A DNA stretch of 64,000 bases. It comes from Christensenella sp. UBA6880. Its GTDB lineage: Bacteria > Bacillota > Clostridia > Christensenellales > CAG-917. The stretch covers positions 1 through 64,000 of the forward strand of contig DKCG01000023.1 of the NCBI GenBank assembly GCA_002449145.1. Direction: 5' to 3'. The notes beneath the pieces were generated by a model that was not told where the DNA came from, did no database searches, and saw only the letters and a list, made by a program, of their open reading frames with translations. Positions 42,982 to 51,899 of this stretch are shown here, in pieces (within the stretch, counting starts at the first letter, position 1; every line of letters begins with the position of its first letter). Both the position numbers and the translations under genes were made by a program.

Positions 42982-44444
42982 ATCGCGCAAACGCTTTCGA
43001 CACGCACTCGCAAGTCGCGAGCGCAAGCGAGCGCGCATACCCGAGTGTGAGCGAACATACGAGCGTTCATACAAGCGCAATCACGTATGCGAGCGATACT
43101 GCACGTGCGGGCAATCACGCAAACGCAAGTTCGGGCGAGCGCACGCGCAATTCACGTGCGCATAGCGCAGATACCCGTAGCGCACGCGCCGAAAGTGCGC
43201 ACGCAGAGCGAGCATATGCGGACGAGCGGGCGCGCGCTTTGCGCACGCCTCGCACACACTCTCGCGCAAGAGAGAAGCGCGCATACGGCAGACTCGGCAA
43301 GGCGGAACGTGTGCCGTCGCTTTCCTTTGTCGGAAACGGCAGAGGGGATTACGTTCTTTCGATAGTTGCGATATTGCTCAGTCTTTTGGGGCTTTTGTTC
43401 ATATATTCCGCTTCTTGCTACTCGGCAAAAGTGCAGACGGGCGACGCTTTTCATTATGTCAAAACGCAAGCGGTCGCATTGATTATCGGCGTATTTTCGA
43501 GCGTGCTTTTGTCGAACGTCAAATCCTCGACTCTCAAAAAGGTTTCGCCGCTTTTGTATCTCGTCGGACTCGCGCTTCTCGGTATGGTTTTTCTTCCCGT
43601 GTTGGGCGTTGAAAGTTACGGCGCGAAAAGATGGCTCGATCTCGGATTTTTCACCATACAACCAAGCGAATACGCCAAGTTTTTTATGGTTATGGCGATT
43701 GCACGATTCGCAAGCGAAGCGGATATGAAAAAGTTTGTCAACGTGCTGTTCGTCTTGTTTTCGGGCGGCGCGGTGTGCGTGCTTATTATGCTCGAACCCA
43801 ATATGTCCATAACTATGTGTGTGGTGGCGGTGGTGTTCGCAATGCTGTTCGCAAGCGGCGCGAGGATAAAACATCTTGCGCTTTTAATCGTGCCCGTCGT
43901 ACTCGGCGCGGTCGCTCTGATACTCGTCGAACCCTATCGTATGCAACGGCTTTTGGCGTTTCTCGACCCGTGGCAATCGCCGCTCGAGGAAGGCTATCAA
44001 CTCATTCAATCCTACTATGCGCTCGGAAGCGGCGGACTTTTCGGCGTAGGACTGTTTCAATCGAGGCAAAAGTATCTGTTTTTGCCTTTTGCGGAAAGCG
44101 ATTTCATCTTGTCGATAGTTGGCGAGGAAACGGGCATATTCGGCATAGCGGCGATTATGATTTTGTTTTTCGTATTCGCAAAGCGAGGGCTGAAAATCGC
44201 AAGAGAGGCGTCTAACAGATATTCGTGCTATCTCGCGCTCGGCATAACTGCGGTTACGAGCATACAGGCAATGCTCAATATGGCGGTGGTATGCGGCGCG
44301 ATACCGCCGACGGGACTTCCGTTGCCGTTTATGAGCGCGGGGGGAAGTTCGCTCGTAGCGTACTTGTGCGCGGTGGGCGTATTGCAGAGTATCGCAAGAA
44401 ATTCCGCACCGTATCTTCAACCGACTTCGTTTGCGAAACCATAA
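42978..44444 (+). CDS. ftsW: SEDS-family peptidoglycan polymerase FtsW
   Basis: 488 residues. Residues 125-488 are a standard SEDS protein: about ten helices with LGVESYGAKRWLDLGFFTIQPSEYAK, EEGYQLIQSYYALGSGGLFGVGL and GLPLPFMSAGGSSLVAYL. It polymerises glycan strands at the septum together with the class B PBP. The first 120 residues are extraordinary: a hydrophilic low-complexity stretch of Ala, Arg, Ser, His, Thr and Glu (ADTRSARAESAHAERAYADE) encoded by GC-rich repetitive DNA. The ATG overlaps the murD stop as ATGA, so the extension is translated unless an internal start is used. Confidence 0.93.
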   Translation: MNRANAFDTHSQVASASERAYPSVSEHTSVHTSAITYASDTARAGNHANASSGERTRNSRAHSADTRSARAESAHAERAYADERARALRTPRTHSRAREKRAYGRLGKAERVPSLSFVGNGRGDYVLSIVAILLSLLGLLFIYSASCYSAKVQTGDAFHYVKTQAVALIIGVFSSVLLSNVKSSTLKKVSPLLYLVGLALLGMVFLPVLGVESYGAKRWLDLGFFTIQPSEYAKFFMVMAIARFASEADMKKFVNVLFVLFSGGAVCVLIMLEPNMSITMCVVAVVFAMLFASGARIKHLALLIVPVVLGAVALILVEPYRMQRLLAFLDPWQSPLEEGYQLIQSYYALGSGGLFGVGLFQSRQKYLFLPFAESDFILSIVGEETGIFGIAAIMILFFVFAKRGLKIAREASNRYSCYLALGITAVTSIQAMLNMAVVCGAIPPTGLPLPFMSAGGSSLVAYLCAVGVLQSIARNSAPYLQPTSFAKP

Positions 44445-44473
44445 CACGACCAACGGTCGAAATGCGAGGAATT

Positions 44474-45751
44474 ATGTCAAATCAACACTTAAAAATTATC
44501 GGCGGCAATCAACTTTTCGGCGCGTACGAGGTGCATGCGGCAAAGAATGCGGTTTTGCCAATACTTGCTGCGGGACTTTTGACCAAAGAGGACTTAATCG
44601 TCGAAAACTGTCCCTACATAACCGACGTAGAAGCAATGTCGAAAATGCTTGCCGCTTTGGGCGCGGACGTCGCGCGCGACGGCAGGAGCATAATCGTGCG
44701 AGGGCAAGCGCGCACGTCGCGCGTGAACGACGAACTTTGCAAGGATATGCGCTCGTCTATGTTTATGCTCGGCGCACTTTTGGCAACGGTGGGCGAGGTG
44801 GAAACTTCGCTTCCCGGCGGTTGCGACATAGGAAGCCGACCCCTCGACATTCACCTTGACGGACTTGAAAAAATGGGGGCGGAAATAACCGTTGACCAAA
44901 GCGGCATAAAATGCAGGGCGGCAAAACTCATCGGCGCGAAAATTCTTATGAAATATCCGTCCGTCGGCGCAACCGAAAATTTGCTTATGTGCGCGGCTTT
45001 GGCAAAGGGAAGAACCACGCTCGTGAATTGCGCAAGAGAACCCGAAATCGTGTCGCTCGTCGAGTGCTTGCGAGCAATGGGCGCGCGCATACGCGGCGAG
45101 GGTACGTCGGTTATCGAGATAGAGGGGGTAAAGGAACTGTCGGGCACGAGGTTTACGCCCGTCGACGACAGAATCGTTGCGGGAACTTTGCTTTGCGCGG
45201 CTTCGGTATGCGGCGGCGACGTTCAGATATACGGCGCAAATAAAAAGCATTTGGGGGCGGTGATAAACGCGCTTCAAAACAAGGACTGCAAAATCGAGGG
45301 CGACGACAACTATCTTCGCGTGCGCTCTAACGGGCGTATGCATGCGGTGCGCGTATCGACCGCGCCATATCCGCTTTTTCCCACCGATATGCAACCGCAA
45401 CTTTTGAGCGCGGCTTGTTTTTCGGACGGTGTGAGCGTAATCGACGAAACCGTGTTTGAAAACCGCTTTGCCCACGCGCGCGAACTTGCAAAACTCGGCG
45501 CGAGAATAAAGATAACCGACAACACGGCGCTTGTCGAGGGTTGCTGCAAATCCGATTCGCCGTATATGATAAGCGGCGGACAAATGAGCGCGAGCGACTT
45601 GCGAGGGGGCGCGGCTCTTTGTATCGCCGCACTCAAAATATCGGGGGAAAGCCGCGTGTACGGACTCGAATATATAGACAGAGGCTACGAGAATATCGAG
45701 GATATGTTCTGCTCGCTCGGCGGCTACGTTCTGCGCACGAAAGACAGATAA
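44474..45751 (+). CDS. murA: UDP-N-acetylglucosamine 1-carboxyvinyltransferase MurA
   Basis: 425 residues. The two inside-out alpha/beta domains are complete; the catalytic loop has Cys117 in LPGGCDIGSRPLDIH, equivalent to Cys115, the fosfomycin target. GNQLFGAYEVHAAKNAVLPIL is the N-terminal signature. First committed step of peptidoglycan synthesis. GCGAGGAATT precedes the ATG. Its place directly after ftsW is where murG is usually found. Confidence 0.96.
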   Translation: MSNQHLKIIGGNQLFGAYEVHAAKNAVLPILAAGLLTKEDLIVENCPYITDVEAMSKMLAALGADVARDGRSIIVRGQARTSRVNDELCKDMRSSMFMLGALLATVGEVETSLPGGCDIGSRPLDIHLDGLEKMGAEITVDQSGIKCRAAKLIGAKILMKYPSVGATENLLMCAALAKGRTTLVNCAREPEIVSLVECLRAMGARIRGEGTSVIEIEGVKELSGTRFTPVDDRIVAGTLLCAASVCGGDVQIYGANKKHLGAVINALQNKDCKIEGDDNYLRVRSNGRMHAVRVSTAPYPLFPTDMQPQLLSAACFSDGVSVIDETVFENRFAHARELAKLGARIKITDNTALVEGCCKSDSPYMISGGQMSASDLRGGAALCIAALKISGESRVYGLEYIDRGYENIEDMFCSLGGYVLRTKDR

Positions 45752-45754
45752 ACG

Positions 45755-45799
45755 CGCCTATTTTTACGATAAAACGCCTTTATAGACAAAAAATAGGCG
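45755..45799. other. hairpin between murA and ftsA
   Basis: CGCCTATTTTT (45755-45765) and AAAAATAGGCG (45789-45799) with a 23-nt loop. Possibly a weak terminator isolating the ftsA promoter. Confidence 0.5.
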
Positions 45800-45827
45800 G
45801 ATTCTGCAAATTTTTGATAAAAATCCG

Positions 45828-45855
45828 TTGACACGATAAGTATTTTTAATATAAT
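45828..45855 (+). promoter_or_regulatory. consensus sigma-A promoter of ftsA-ftsZ
   Basis: TTGACA (45828-45833), 16-bp spacer, TATAAT (45850-45855); both boxes are perfect. Confidence 0.9.
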
Positions 45856-45909
45856 TATATTATAAATAATACGCGCGATAGCGTGTTTTTTAGAAAAAAG
45901 AGGAAGAAT

Positions 45910-47079
45910 ATGGGTTCGATTTTCACAAAAGACATAGCCGTTTTGGACGTCAACTCTCGCCTTGTGAGCGCAATCGTAGGCTCAAAGAGGGCGCAGAGCG
46001 TTTTCGGCATTAAGTCTGTTGTCGAAAAACAACATCAAGGCTACGAAAACGGCGAGTGGTTCGACGGCAAGGAAACCGTGCAAATCGCAAAAGAGGTTCT
46101 TCTGGAAGCAATGAAGAACGCGGACTCTCGCACCAAACGTCTTTTTATCGGCGTACCTGCCGAATTCGTCACCGTCGTCACCAAAGAAGTTTCCGTGAGA
46201 CTTGACAGACAACGCAGAGTCATCGACGACGACATTTCTTATCTTCTCAAAAAAGGCGACGATTTCGACCAAAGCAAATATCTGACAATCAACACTTCGG
46301 CAATCTATTTTGCCATCGACGGGCAAGACAAGATATACAGCGACGTAAGGGATATGGACGCTCAACAAGTCGAGGCTTGCGTGAGTTATATGCTTTGCGA
46401 AAGAGCGTTCGTCGAGATGTTCGACACCGTTGCAAGCGAACTCGGATTCACCGACGTCAGATACGTTGCGACTTGCTGGGCAGAGTGTATGGCTTTGCTT
46501 GAAAAGGAACAGCGCGACAACGTGTATATGCTCATCGACATCGGATATTTGTCCTCGTCGGTCAGCATTGCAAAGGGCGACGGAATCCTCGAAATGAAGT
46601 CGTTTTCTATGGGCGGCGCGCACATCTGCGCGGATATATTCGAGGCTTTGGACGTGCCTTTCGATATGGCGGAAGAAGCAAAACGCCTCGTTGACCTCAA
46701 TCTCAATTACAGCGACGAAGCGGTGCTTGTCAGCGACGGCGAAAACGCCGTATACGCACAAGATGCTTGCGAAATTGCAAAGAACAGACTCGACGTGTTT
46801 GCCGACATCATCGGCGACATTCTCAAAAGCGTCGAAGAAGACGCACCGTCGTATATGCCCGTATATCTCACGGGCGAGGGCGTTGCCTCTATGCGCGGCG
46901 CAAAGAAGTATCTGAGCGAACAACTCGGAAAAAATATTGAAATCATCACTCCGAAACTTCCCGGATTCGTCAAACCGGACGACTGCTCGAAAGCGTCGCT
47001 TCTAATTATGGCGGACAATCTGTCGAAGTTCGACTTCGGAGCGTTTATAAAAAAGTTATTCAACGGAGGTAAAAAATGA
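45910..47079 (+). CDS. ftsA: cell division protein FtsA
   Basis: 389 residues. Actin-like ATPase: phosphate 1 segment AVLDVNSRLVSAIVG, SHS2 insert, phosphate 2 MLIDIGYLSSSVSIAKG, and adenosine loop VYLTGEGVASMRG. The C-terminus FGAFIKKLFNGGKK is the amphipathic membrane-targeting helix that ties FtsZ to the membrane. The phosphate motifs are less canonical than in model FtsA (VNSR rather than DxGTxK). AGAGGAAG precedes ATG 45910; a GTG at 45883 is upstream of that site. Confidence 0.92.
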   Translation: MGSIFTKDIAVLDVNSRLVSAIVGSKRAQSVFGIKSVVEKQHQGYENGEWFDGKETVQIAKEVLLEAMKNADSRTKRLFIGVPAEFVTVVTKEVSVRLDRQRRVIDDDISYLLKKGDDFDQSKYLTINTSAIYFAIDGQDKIYSDVRDMDAQQVEACVSYMLCERAFVEMFDTVASELGFTDVRYVATCWAECMALLEKEQRDNVYMLIDIGYLSSSVSIAKGDGILEMKSFSMGGAHICADIFEALDVPFDMAEEAKRLVDLNLNYSDEAVLVSDGENAVYAQDACEIAKNRLDVFADIIGDILKSVEEDAPSYMPVYLTGEGVASMRGAKKYLSEQLGKNIEIITPKLPGFVKPDDCSKASLLIMADNLSKFDFGAFIKKLFNGGKK

Positions 47080-48515
47080 TAGATTTTGAAAAATTCGGTT
47101 GGACGCCGAGCGACGAAACTTCCCAAGAGGAAGAAGAAACCGTGCAAGAAGCCACGCAAGAGGAAGTTCAACAAGCCGTAGAGGAAATTGAACAAGAAGA
47201 AACTCACGAACAGTTCCAACCCGTTTCTCAAAAGAAACCCGGCAAGGCGAACATCGTCGTAGTCGGCGTGGGCGGTGGCGGAAACAACGCCGTCAACAAC
47301 ATGATTAGAGCAGGCATCAAGAGCGCAAGTTTCGTTGTTATGAACACGGATATGCAAGCACTCAATATGTCCCTTGTTCCTCCGCATTGCAAAATTCAAC
47401 TCGGCGCGAATATGACGGGCGGTTTGGGCGCAGGCTCTGACCCCGAAATCGGCAGAAAGGCCGCCGAGGAATCTCGCGAACGTATCAAAGCCGCTCTCAA
47501 AGACATCGACCTTTTGTTTATCACCGCAGGTATGGGCGGTGGAACGGGTACGGGTGCGGCCCCCGTCATCGCAGAGATTGCAAAATCCATGAACATTCTC
47601 ACCGTCGCGGTTGTCACCAAACCGTTCAACTTCGAGGGTGCGCAACGTATGAAAAACGCCGAAGAAGGCATCAAAAACCTCAAAAACTTCGTCGATACGC
47701 TCTTGGTTATCCCCAACCAAAAACTCATCGAAGTGCTTGACAAGAACATTTCCTTCAAACGTGCGTTCGAAATCGCTGACGACGTGCTTCGTCAAGGCGT
47801 TCAGGGCGTAAGCGACGTCATCGCAAATCCCGAACTTATCAACCTCGACTTTGCAGACGTTCGCACGATTCTTTCCAACAAAGGTCTTGCCCATATGGGT
47901 ATCGGCTACGGCAAGGGAGAAAAGAGAGTCATCGAAGCAGTGCGCGGCGCAGTGTTCAGTCCGCTTCTCGAAACGGACATCGAGGGCGCAACCGGCATCA
48001 TCGTCAACATCACCGGCGGCGAGGATATGCTTTTGGGCGAAGTCACCGAAGCGTGCGACATCGTAAAACAGGTCGTAGACCCCAGCGCAAACATCATTCT
48101 CGGCACGGCGTTCGTTCCCGACAAGAAAGACATCGAAATCACGATTATCGCAACCGGATTTGTGGACAGAAACCTTGCGCCTGCAAGAAGCAGCGCGCCG
48201 CAACCGCCCAAATCCTTTGCAACCGCGCTTTCGCAAGCGGCTTCCAACGTTGAAGAAGACGAAAAGGAAGAAGAACAACAAGCGGAAGTAGAGCAACCCG
48301 TGTTCAACCAAAATATCTTTGCAAACAGACCCACGTTCGGACAAATGCAAAGACCGGTTGCACCCGCAGAGCCCGTTCAACCCGTAGTACAACCCCAAGT
48401 CGCACCGACGCCGCAACCCGTTACGCAAGAAAACGAAGTTCAATCTTCGAGAATCGACGTCACCAAAAAGCAAGTCCCCGCATTCCTTCGCAGATTGAAA
48501 AGGGACAGAGACTGA
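47076..48515 (+). CDS. ftsZ: cell division GTPase FtsZ
   Basis: 479 residues. Tubulin-like GTPase with IVVVGVGGGGNNAVNNM, the T4 signature GMGGGTGTGAAP, and the T7 loop NLDFADVRTIL. A 100-residue Gln/Pro/Glu-rich linker leads to the conserved tail VPAFLRRLKRDRD that binds FtsA and SepF. The N-terminus keeps the usual first residues (MIDFEKF resembles MLEFETN) but then has about 40 additional acidic residues (EEEETVQEATQEEVQQAVEE) before the core. AACGGAGGTAAAAA precedes the ATG, which overlaps the ftsA stop. Confidence 0.97.
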   Translation: MIDFEKFGWTPSDETSQEEEETVQEATQEEVQQAVEEIEQEETHEQFQPVSQKKPGKANIVVVGVGGGGNNAVNNMIRAGIKSASFVVMNTDMQALNMSLVPPHCKIQLGANMTGGLGAGSDPEIGRKAAEESRERIKAALKDIDLLFITAGMGGGTGTGAAPVIAEIAKSMNILTVAVVTKPFNFEGAQRMKNAEEGIKNLKNFVDTLLVIPNQKLIEVLDKNISFKRAFEIADDVLRQGVQGVSDVIANPELINLDFADVRTILSNKGLAHMGIGYGKGEKRVIEAVRGAVFSPLLETDIEGATGIIVNITGGEDMLLGEVTEACDIVKQVVDPSANIILGTAFVPDKKDIEITIIATGFVDRNLAPARSSAPQPPKSFATALSQAASNVEEDEKEEEQQAEVEQPVFNQNIFANRPTFGQMQRPVAPAEPVQPVVQPQVAPTPQPVTQENEVQSSRIDVTKKQVPAFLRRLKRDRD

Positions 48516-48594
48516 TTGAGGCGAAAAGCGCAGATTTGCACAAAATCGCCAATCTAACCGCTTAAAATCTAAAAATTAATTGGAGTTATCAAAC

Positions 48595-48625
48595 AAAATC
48601 CTCGCAAATTTTTGCGAGGATTTTT
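48595..48625 (+). terminator. intrinsic terminator after ftsZ
   Basis: AAATCCTCGCAAA (48596-48608), TT, TTTGCGAGGATTT (48611-48623) and a T-run. Confidence 0.88.
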
Positions 48626-48683
48626 GCTTTTTCATCGACACGGAAGGAAAGAAATTTCATTTGATTTACGCTATTTTGTTTTC

Positions 48684-49445
48684 GTGAACGTATACGTAGA
48701 ACTCGTCGTTTTCAACAATCTCGCAGTGGATTTGTGCATATCTCTTTCAACGCTTGCGATAAGGCGAAAGAGAGTGGGCAAAATCCGCCTCGCTGTTACG
48801 TCGATAATCGGCGCGGCGGTGGCGACTGCGTTTGCGATTGCGCCCAAATGGGGACAAATCCTCGTCAAAGTTTTGCTTGCGCCGATTATGTGCGTGTTGC
48901 TTTCAAAATGCGACGGCGATAAGGCAAAAGAGAAGATATGCGACTATCTCAAAACGCTTGCATGCTTCTGTCTCGTAACGTACTTCGTCGGCGGTATCGT
49001 GTACGGTTTGTTGTATGCGTTTAACGTCGATATAAAGTTGTATGCGATTCTCGGTATCGTCGCAACGGCGGCGTTCGTATGTATCGCCGTAGGGCTCGTA
49101 ATCGCCAAAAAGAGAAGCGCGAGCGGAAAAGTCTTAAAAGACGTCGAAATCGACGTTGACGGCGTTAGTTTCAAACTCAAAGGCTTGTGCGACAGCGGAA
49201 ATCTGCTCACCGACGATTTGAGCGGTTTGCCCGTAGTTATACTGTCAAAATCCGCTTGTGAAAAAATAGGCAAGCGCACCATAGAAGGATTTGTAAATGC
49301 GCACACCGTAAGCGGCGATAAGTGTATGCCCGTCGTGCGCTTCGATGCGGTTAAGGTAGGCGAAAAAGCACAAAACGCACTCGGCGCACTCTGCGAACAA
49401 AACTTCGGCGACTACGACGTAATATTGCAAAATTCGATGTTCTAA
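48684..49445 (+). CDS. spoIIGA: sporulation sigma-E processing protease SpoIIGA
   Basis: 253 residues. The N-terminal half has about five membrane helices (VNVYVELVVFNNLAVDLCISL...; VLLAPIMCVLL; LVTYFVGGIVYGLLYAF; LGIVATAAFVCIAVGLV). The C-terminal half is a retropepsin-like aspartic protease domain with the active-site LCDSGNLLTDDLSGLPVVIL. It cleaves pro-sigma-E once SpoIIR signals from the forespore. The GTG at 48684 gives the family start, but no ribosome site lies at the right distance. Shorter than Bacillus SpoIIGA (309). sigE follows, as usual. Confidence 0.88.
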   Translation: MNVYVELVVFNNLAVDLCISLSTLAIRRKRVGKIRLAVTSIIGAAVATAFAIAPKWGQILVKVLLAPIMCVLLSKCDGDKAKEKICDYLKTLACFCLVTYFVGGIVYGLLYAFNVDIKLYAILGIVATAAFVCIAVGLVIAKKRSASGKVLKDVEIDVDGVSFKLKGLCDSGNLLTDDLSGLPVVILSKSACEKIGKRTIEGFVNAHTVSGDKCMPVVRFDAVKVGEKAQNALGALCEQNFGDYDVILQNSMF

Positions 49446-49538
49446 ACGGTTTTTTTGCAATATTCGACGGAGTGGAAAAGAGCGTTCGATAAAAAATATC
49501 GTTTCTGCTCATAAAAACGTAAATAACGGAGAAAATAT

Positions 49539-50252
49539 ATGAAAAGCAAAATCAAAGCGTTGTTTCAAAAGTTGCTCGAGAAACTCGGACTGAAAGAGAA
49601 ATCGTTTGTCAACTACATATCGCAAGGCAATTCGTTGCCGTCGCCGCTCACGCCCGACGAGGAAACGGAAACCGTAAAAAAGTACCTTGCAGGCGACGAG
49701 GAAGCGAGATTGTCGCTCATCGAGCATAATTTGCGCCTTGTCGTGTACATTGCCAAGCGATTCGACAACACGGGCGTGGATATGGACGACCTCGTGTCAA
49801 TCGGCACGATAGGGCTTATCAAGGCGGTGGGAAGTTACAATCCCGACAAGAACATAAAACTTGCCACGTTCGCTTCTCGGTGCATAGAAAACGAAATCCT
49901 TATGCACCTAAGAAAGACGGGTAAGCAACGCGCCGAAGTGTCGCTCGACGAGCCGCTGAACGTGGACTGGGAAGGGAATATGCTTCTTCTTTGCGACATA
50001 ATCGGCACAGACCCCGACGCCGTATACGACAAAGTCGAGGCGTGCGACGAAAAGAAGATATTGAAGGACACTTTCGACAAGTTGCCCGACCGCGAAAAGC
50101 AGATTCTCGAACTTCGTTTCGGACTTTACGGCAAAGATGAAATGACTCAAAAAGAAATTGCGGATATGATGGGAATATCGCAGTCCTACATATCGCGGCT
50201 CGAAAAGAAAATCGTAGACAACTTGAAGCGAGATATGCAAAAACTCGGCTAA
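49539..50252 (+). CDS. sigE: RNA polymerase sporulation sigma factor SigE (pro-sigma-E)
   Basis: 237 residues. An amphipathic pro-sequence of about 28 residues (MKSKIKALFQKLLEKLGLKE) holds it at the membrane until SpoIIGA cuts it. Region 2 is LRLVVYIAKRFDNTGVDMDDLVSIGTIGLIKAV and TFASRCIENEILMHLRK; region 4 is QILELRFGLYGKDEMTQKEIADMMGISQSYISRLEKKI. It directs early mother-cell transcription. GGAG (49529-49532) precedes the ATG. Confidence 0.96.
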   Translation: MKSKIKALFQKLLEKLGLKEKSFVNYISQGNSLPSPLTPDEETETVKKYLAGDEEARLSLIEHNLRLVVYIAKRFDNTGVDMDDLVSIGTIGLIKAVGSYNPDKNIKLATFASRCIENEILMHLRKTGKQRAEVSLDEPLNVDWEGNMLLLCDIIGTDPDAVYDKVEACDEKKILKDTFDKLPDREKQILELRFGLYGKDEMTQKEIADMMGISQSYISRLEKKIVDNLKRDMQKLG

Positions 50253-50254
50253 AA

Positions 50255-50320
50255 CTCGTTGGAATCGGCTAAACTCGGTCGTAATCCGTCGGAATCGGCT
50301 GAACTCGGTCGGAATCAGTT
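50255..50320. repeat. short degenerate tandem repeat between sigE and sigG
   Basis: GGAATCGGCT(A/G)AACTCGGTCG occurs twice about 31 bp apart (near 50261 and 50291), with further partial units AACTCGTT and GGAATCAGTT. No coding potential. Confidence 0.6.
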
Positions 50321-50407
50321 ATATTTCGTTAAGAATATCGAAAAATCGCATATCTAACGCACTGAATTTAATTTACCCGTACAAGTACATACTCAAAGGA
50401 GGCTTGT

Positions 50408-51178
50408 ATGGGCAAAGTTCAAATATGCGGAATCGACACCGCAACGCTACCCAAGATAAGCGCAAAAGAATGCGACGAATTGCTTTTGAAAATCAAGCGC
50501 GGCGACGGTGAAGCGCGTGATTTGTTTTTGCGTGCGAATATGCGACTCGTTTTGTCTTGCGTGGGCAGATTTTCAAAGTCGTCGGAAAGCGCGGACGATT
50601 TGTTTCAAGTCGGTATGGTCGGACTTTTGAAGGCTCTCGACAATTTCGACGTAAATCTCGACGTCAGATTTTCAACGTATGCCGTGCCTATGATAATAGG
50701 CGAGATGAGGCGCGCAATACGCGACCGCACCACGATTAAAGTGTCGAGAAGTATGCGCGATACGGCGTACAAGGCGTTGAAAGCGAGAGAGGATTTGTCA
50801 AAACTCAACGCAAACGACCCGACGATGACGGAAATCGCCGAAGAAATCGGCGTACCGCTTTGCGAAGTTGCTTGCGCGCTCGACGCGGTGAGCGAACCCG
50901 TATCTTTTTACGAACCCGTTTATAACGACGCGGAGGAAGGACAGGAACTCATCGACCAACTTGCCGACAAGAAAGAAACGAGCGAAAACTGGACGGAAAA
51001 AATCGCTTTGCACGAAGCGTTGAAAAACGTTCCCGAACGCGAAATGGAAGTCGTGCGATTGCGCTATTTCGACGGCAAAACGCAAATAGAGATAAGCAAA
51101 ATCGTTGGCATATCGCAAGCGCAGGTATCACGCCTTGAAAAATCCGCGATAAAGCGCATAAAATCGTGTATGAATTGA
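50408..51178 (+). CDS. sigG: RNA polymerase sporulation sigma factor SigG
   Basis: 256 residues. The head KVQICGIDTATLPKIS matches the SigG-specific N-terminus, where SpoIIAB/CsfB-type regulators act. Region 2: NMRLVLSCVGRFSKSSESADDLFQVGMVGLLKAL and FSTYAVPMIIGEMRRAIRD; region 3 and 4: EIGVPLCEV and VVRLRYFDGKTQIEISKIVGISQAQVSRLE. Late forespore sigma factor. AAAGGAGGC (50396-50404) precedes the ATG. The spoIIGA-sigE-sigG order is the classic arrangement. Confidence 0.96.
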   Translation: MGKVQICGIDTATLPKISAKECDELLLKIKRGDGEARDLFLRANMRLVLSCVGRFSKSSESADDLFQVGMVGLLKALDNFDVNLDVRFSTYAVPMIIGEMRRAIRDRTTIKVSRSMRDTAYKALKAREDLSKLNANDPTMTEIAEEIGVPLCEVACALDAVSEPVSFYEPVYNDAEEGQELIDQLADKKETSENWTEKIALHEALKNVPEREMEVVRLRYFDGKTQIEISKIVGISQAQVSRLEKSAIKRIKSCMN

Positions 51179-51234
51179 TTTTCGGCGGTGTTATATCAGC
51201 CGTCAAAACTCTAAAAATTGTTGCGAAAACCAAT

Positions 51235-51263
51235 AAAAAATACGGCGAATCGCCGTATTTTTT
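51235..51263. terminator. intrinsic terminator after sigG
   Basis: AAAAATACGGCG, AAT, CGCCGTATTTTTT: near-perfect palindrome usable in both directions. Confidence 0.88.
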
Positions 51264-51286
51264 ATATCGATTGAAGTTGCAATGTC

Positions 51287-51371
51287 AATGTTCAATAGAA
51301 ATGACGTTTCGATTGCATTGAGGTTTCGATTACAATAAAGTTCCATTAACAATGAGGTTTCGATAACAACG
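51287..51371. repeat. 17-bp tandem repeat array
   Basis: Four units of 17 bp at 51304, 51321, 51338 and 51355 (for example AGGTTTCGATTACAATA and AGGTTTCGATAACAACG), with a weaker fifth at 51287. It lies between sigG and ylmC in otherwise gene-free DNA. Confidence 0.7.
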
Positions 51372-51410
51372 ATAACAACAGCGAATAATATTTATATATA
51401 TTTTAATTTA

Positions 51411-51722
51411 TCAATAAGATATATCCTTGTTTTGCTCGTTGGTTTGGGCGGAGTCTTCCGCCATCGTCATTGCGTAGTTGCCAACGAGTTCCACCAAAAC
51501 CGCGTCCGCGCCGATTTTCATAATCCGATTCCAAGGGATAAATATGGTTTCCGCGCTCGTAATGCTTTTCAAAAGGCTCTTTTTGCCGGGCACGACGATT
51601 CCGCAAACGTTTCCGCAATTCGTAAAAATAATGTCGCACGCCTTGCCGAGTTCCTTGCCGTCGGCAACGTTTATCACGGTCTTTCTTGATAGTTCCGCAA
51701 ACGAGTATTGTCTTTGTGCCAT
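51411..51722 (-). CDS. YlmC/YmxH-family PRC-barrel sporulation protein
   Basis: 103 residues. A single PRC-barrel-like domain: YSFAELSRKTVINVADGKELGKACDI, then FIPWNRIMKIGADAVLVEL. YlmC/YmxH proteins are small, found mainly in sporeformers and usually encoded near sigG or the dcw cluster; their exact role is unknown. Minus strand, convergent with sigG, with the repeat array between them. Confidence 0.85.
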   Translation of the reverse strand: MAQRQYSFAELSRKTVINVADGKELGKACDIIFTNCGNVCGIVVPGKKSLLKSITSAETIFIPWNRIMKIGADAVLVELVGNYAMTMAEDSAQTNEQNKDISY

Positions 51723-51870
51723 ACTAAATGATATTCCGCGTCGCCTTTTTTATTCCGACAAAATCCGCTTTGAAACATAAAAAATGTATAAAATGCGCAA
51801 AAACCGTCCGCTCGTTGTGCTTAATTGACCTATAAACCCACTAAATATGGTATTTTTTCATAAATTAAGG

Positions 51871-51899
51871 TTTACATTTTTTACAATATATTGTATAAT
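51871..51899 (+). promoter_or_regulatory. promoter of nrdR with embedded NrdR-box-like palindrome
   Basis: TTTACA (51871-51876), 17-bp spacer, TATAAT (51894-51899). TACAATATATTGTA (51882-51895) is a perfect 14-bp palindrome across the spacer and the first bases of the -10 box. It resembles the core of NrdR boxes (ACAnTATATnTTGT-type), so NrdR may repress its own gene. Confidence 0.7.

Noticed and set aside
43087..43365. Separate genes in other frames of the FtsW head
   Set aside because: Several frames stay open because the DNA is repetitive and GC-rich; only the frame continuous with the SEDS domain has a supported start.
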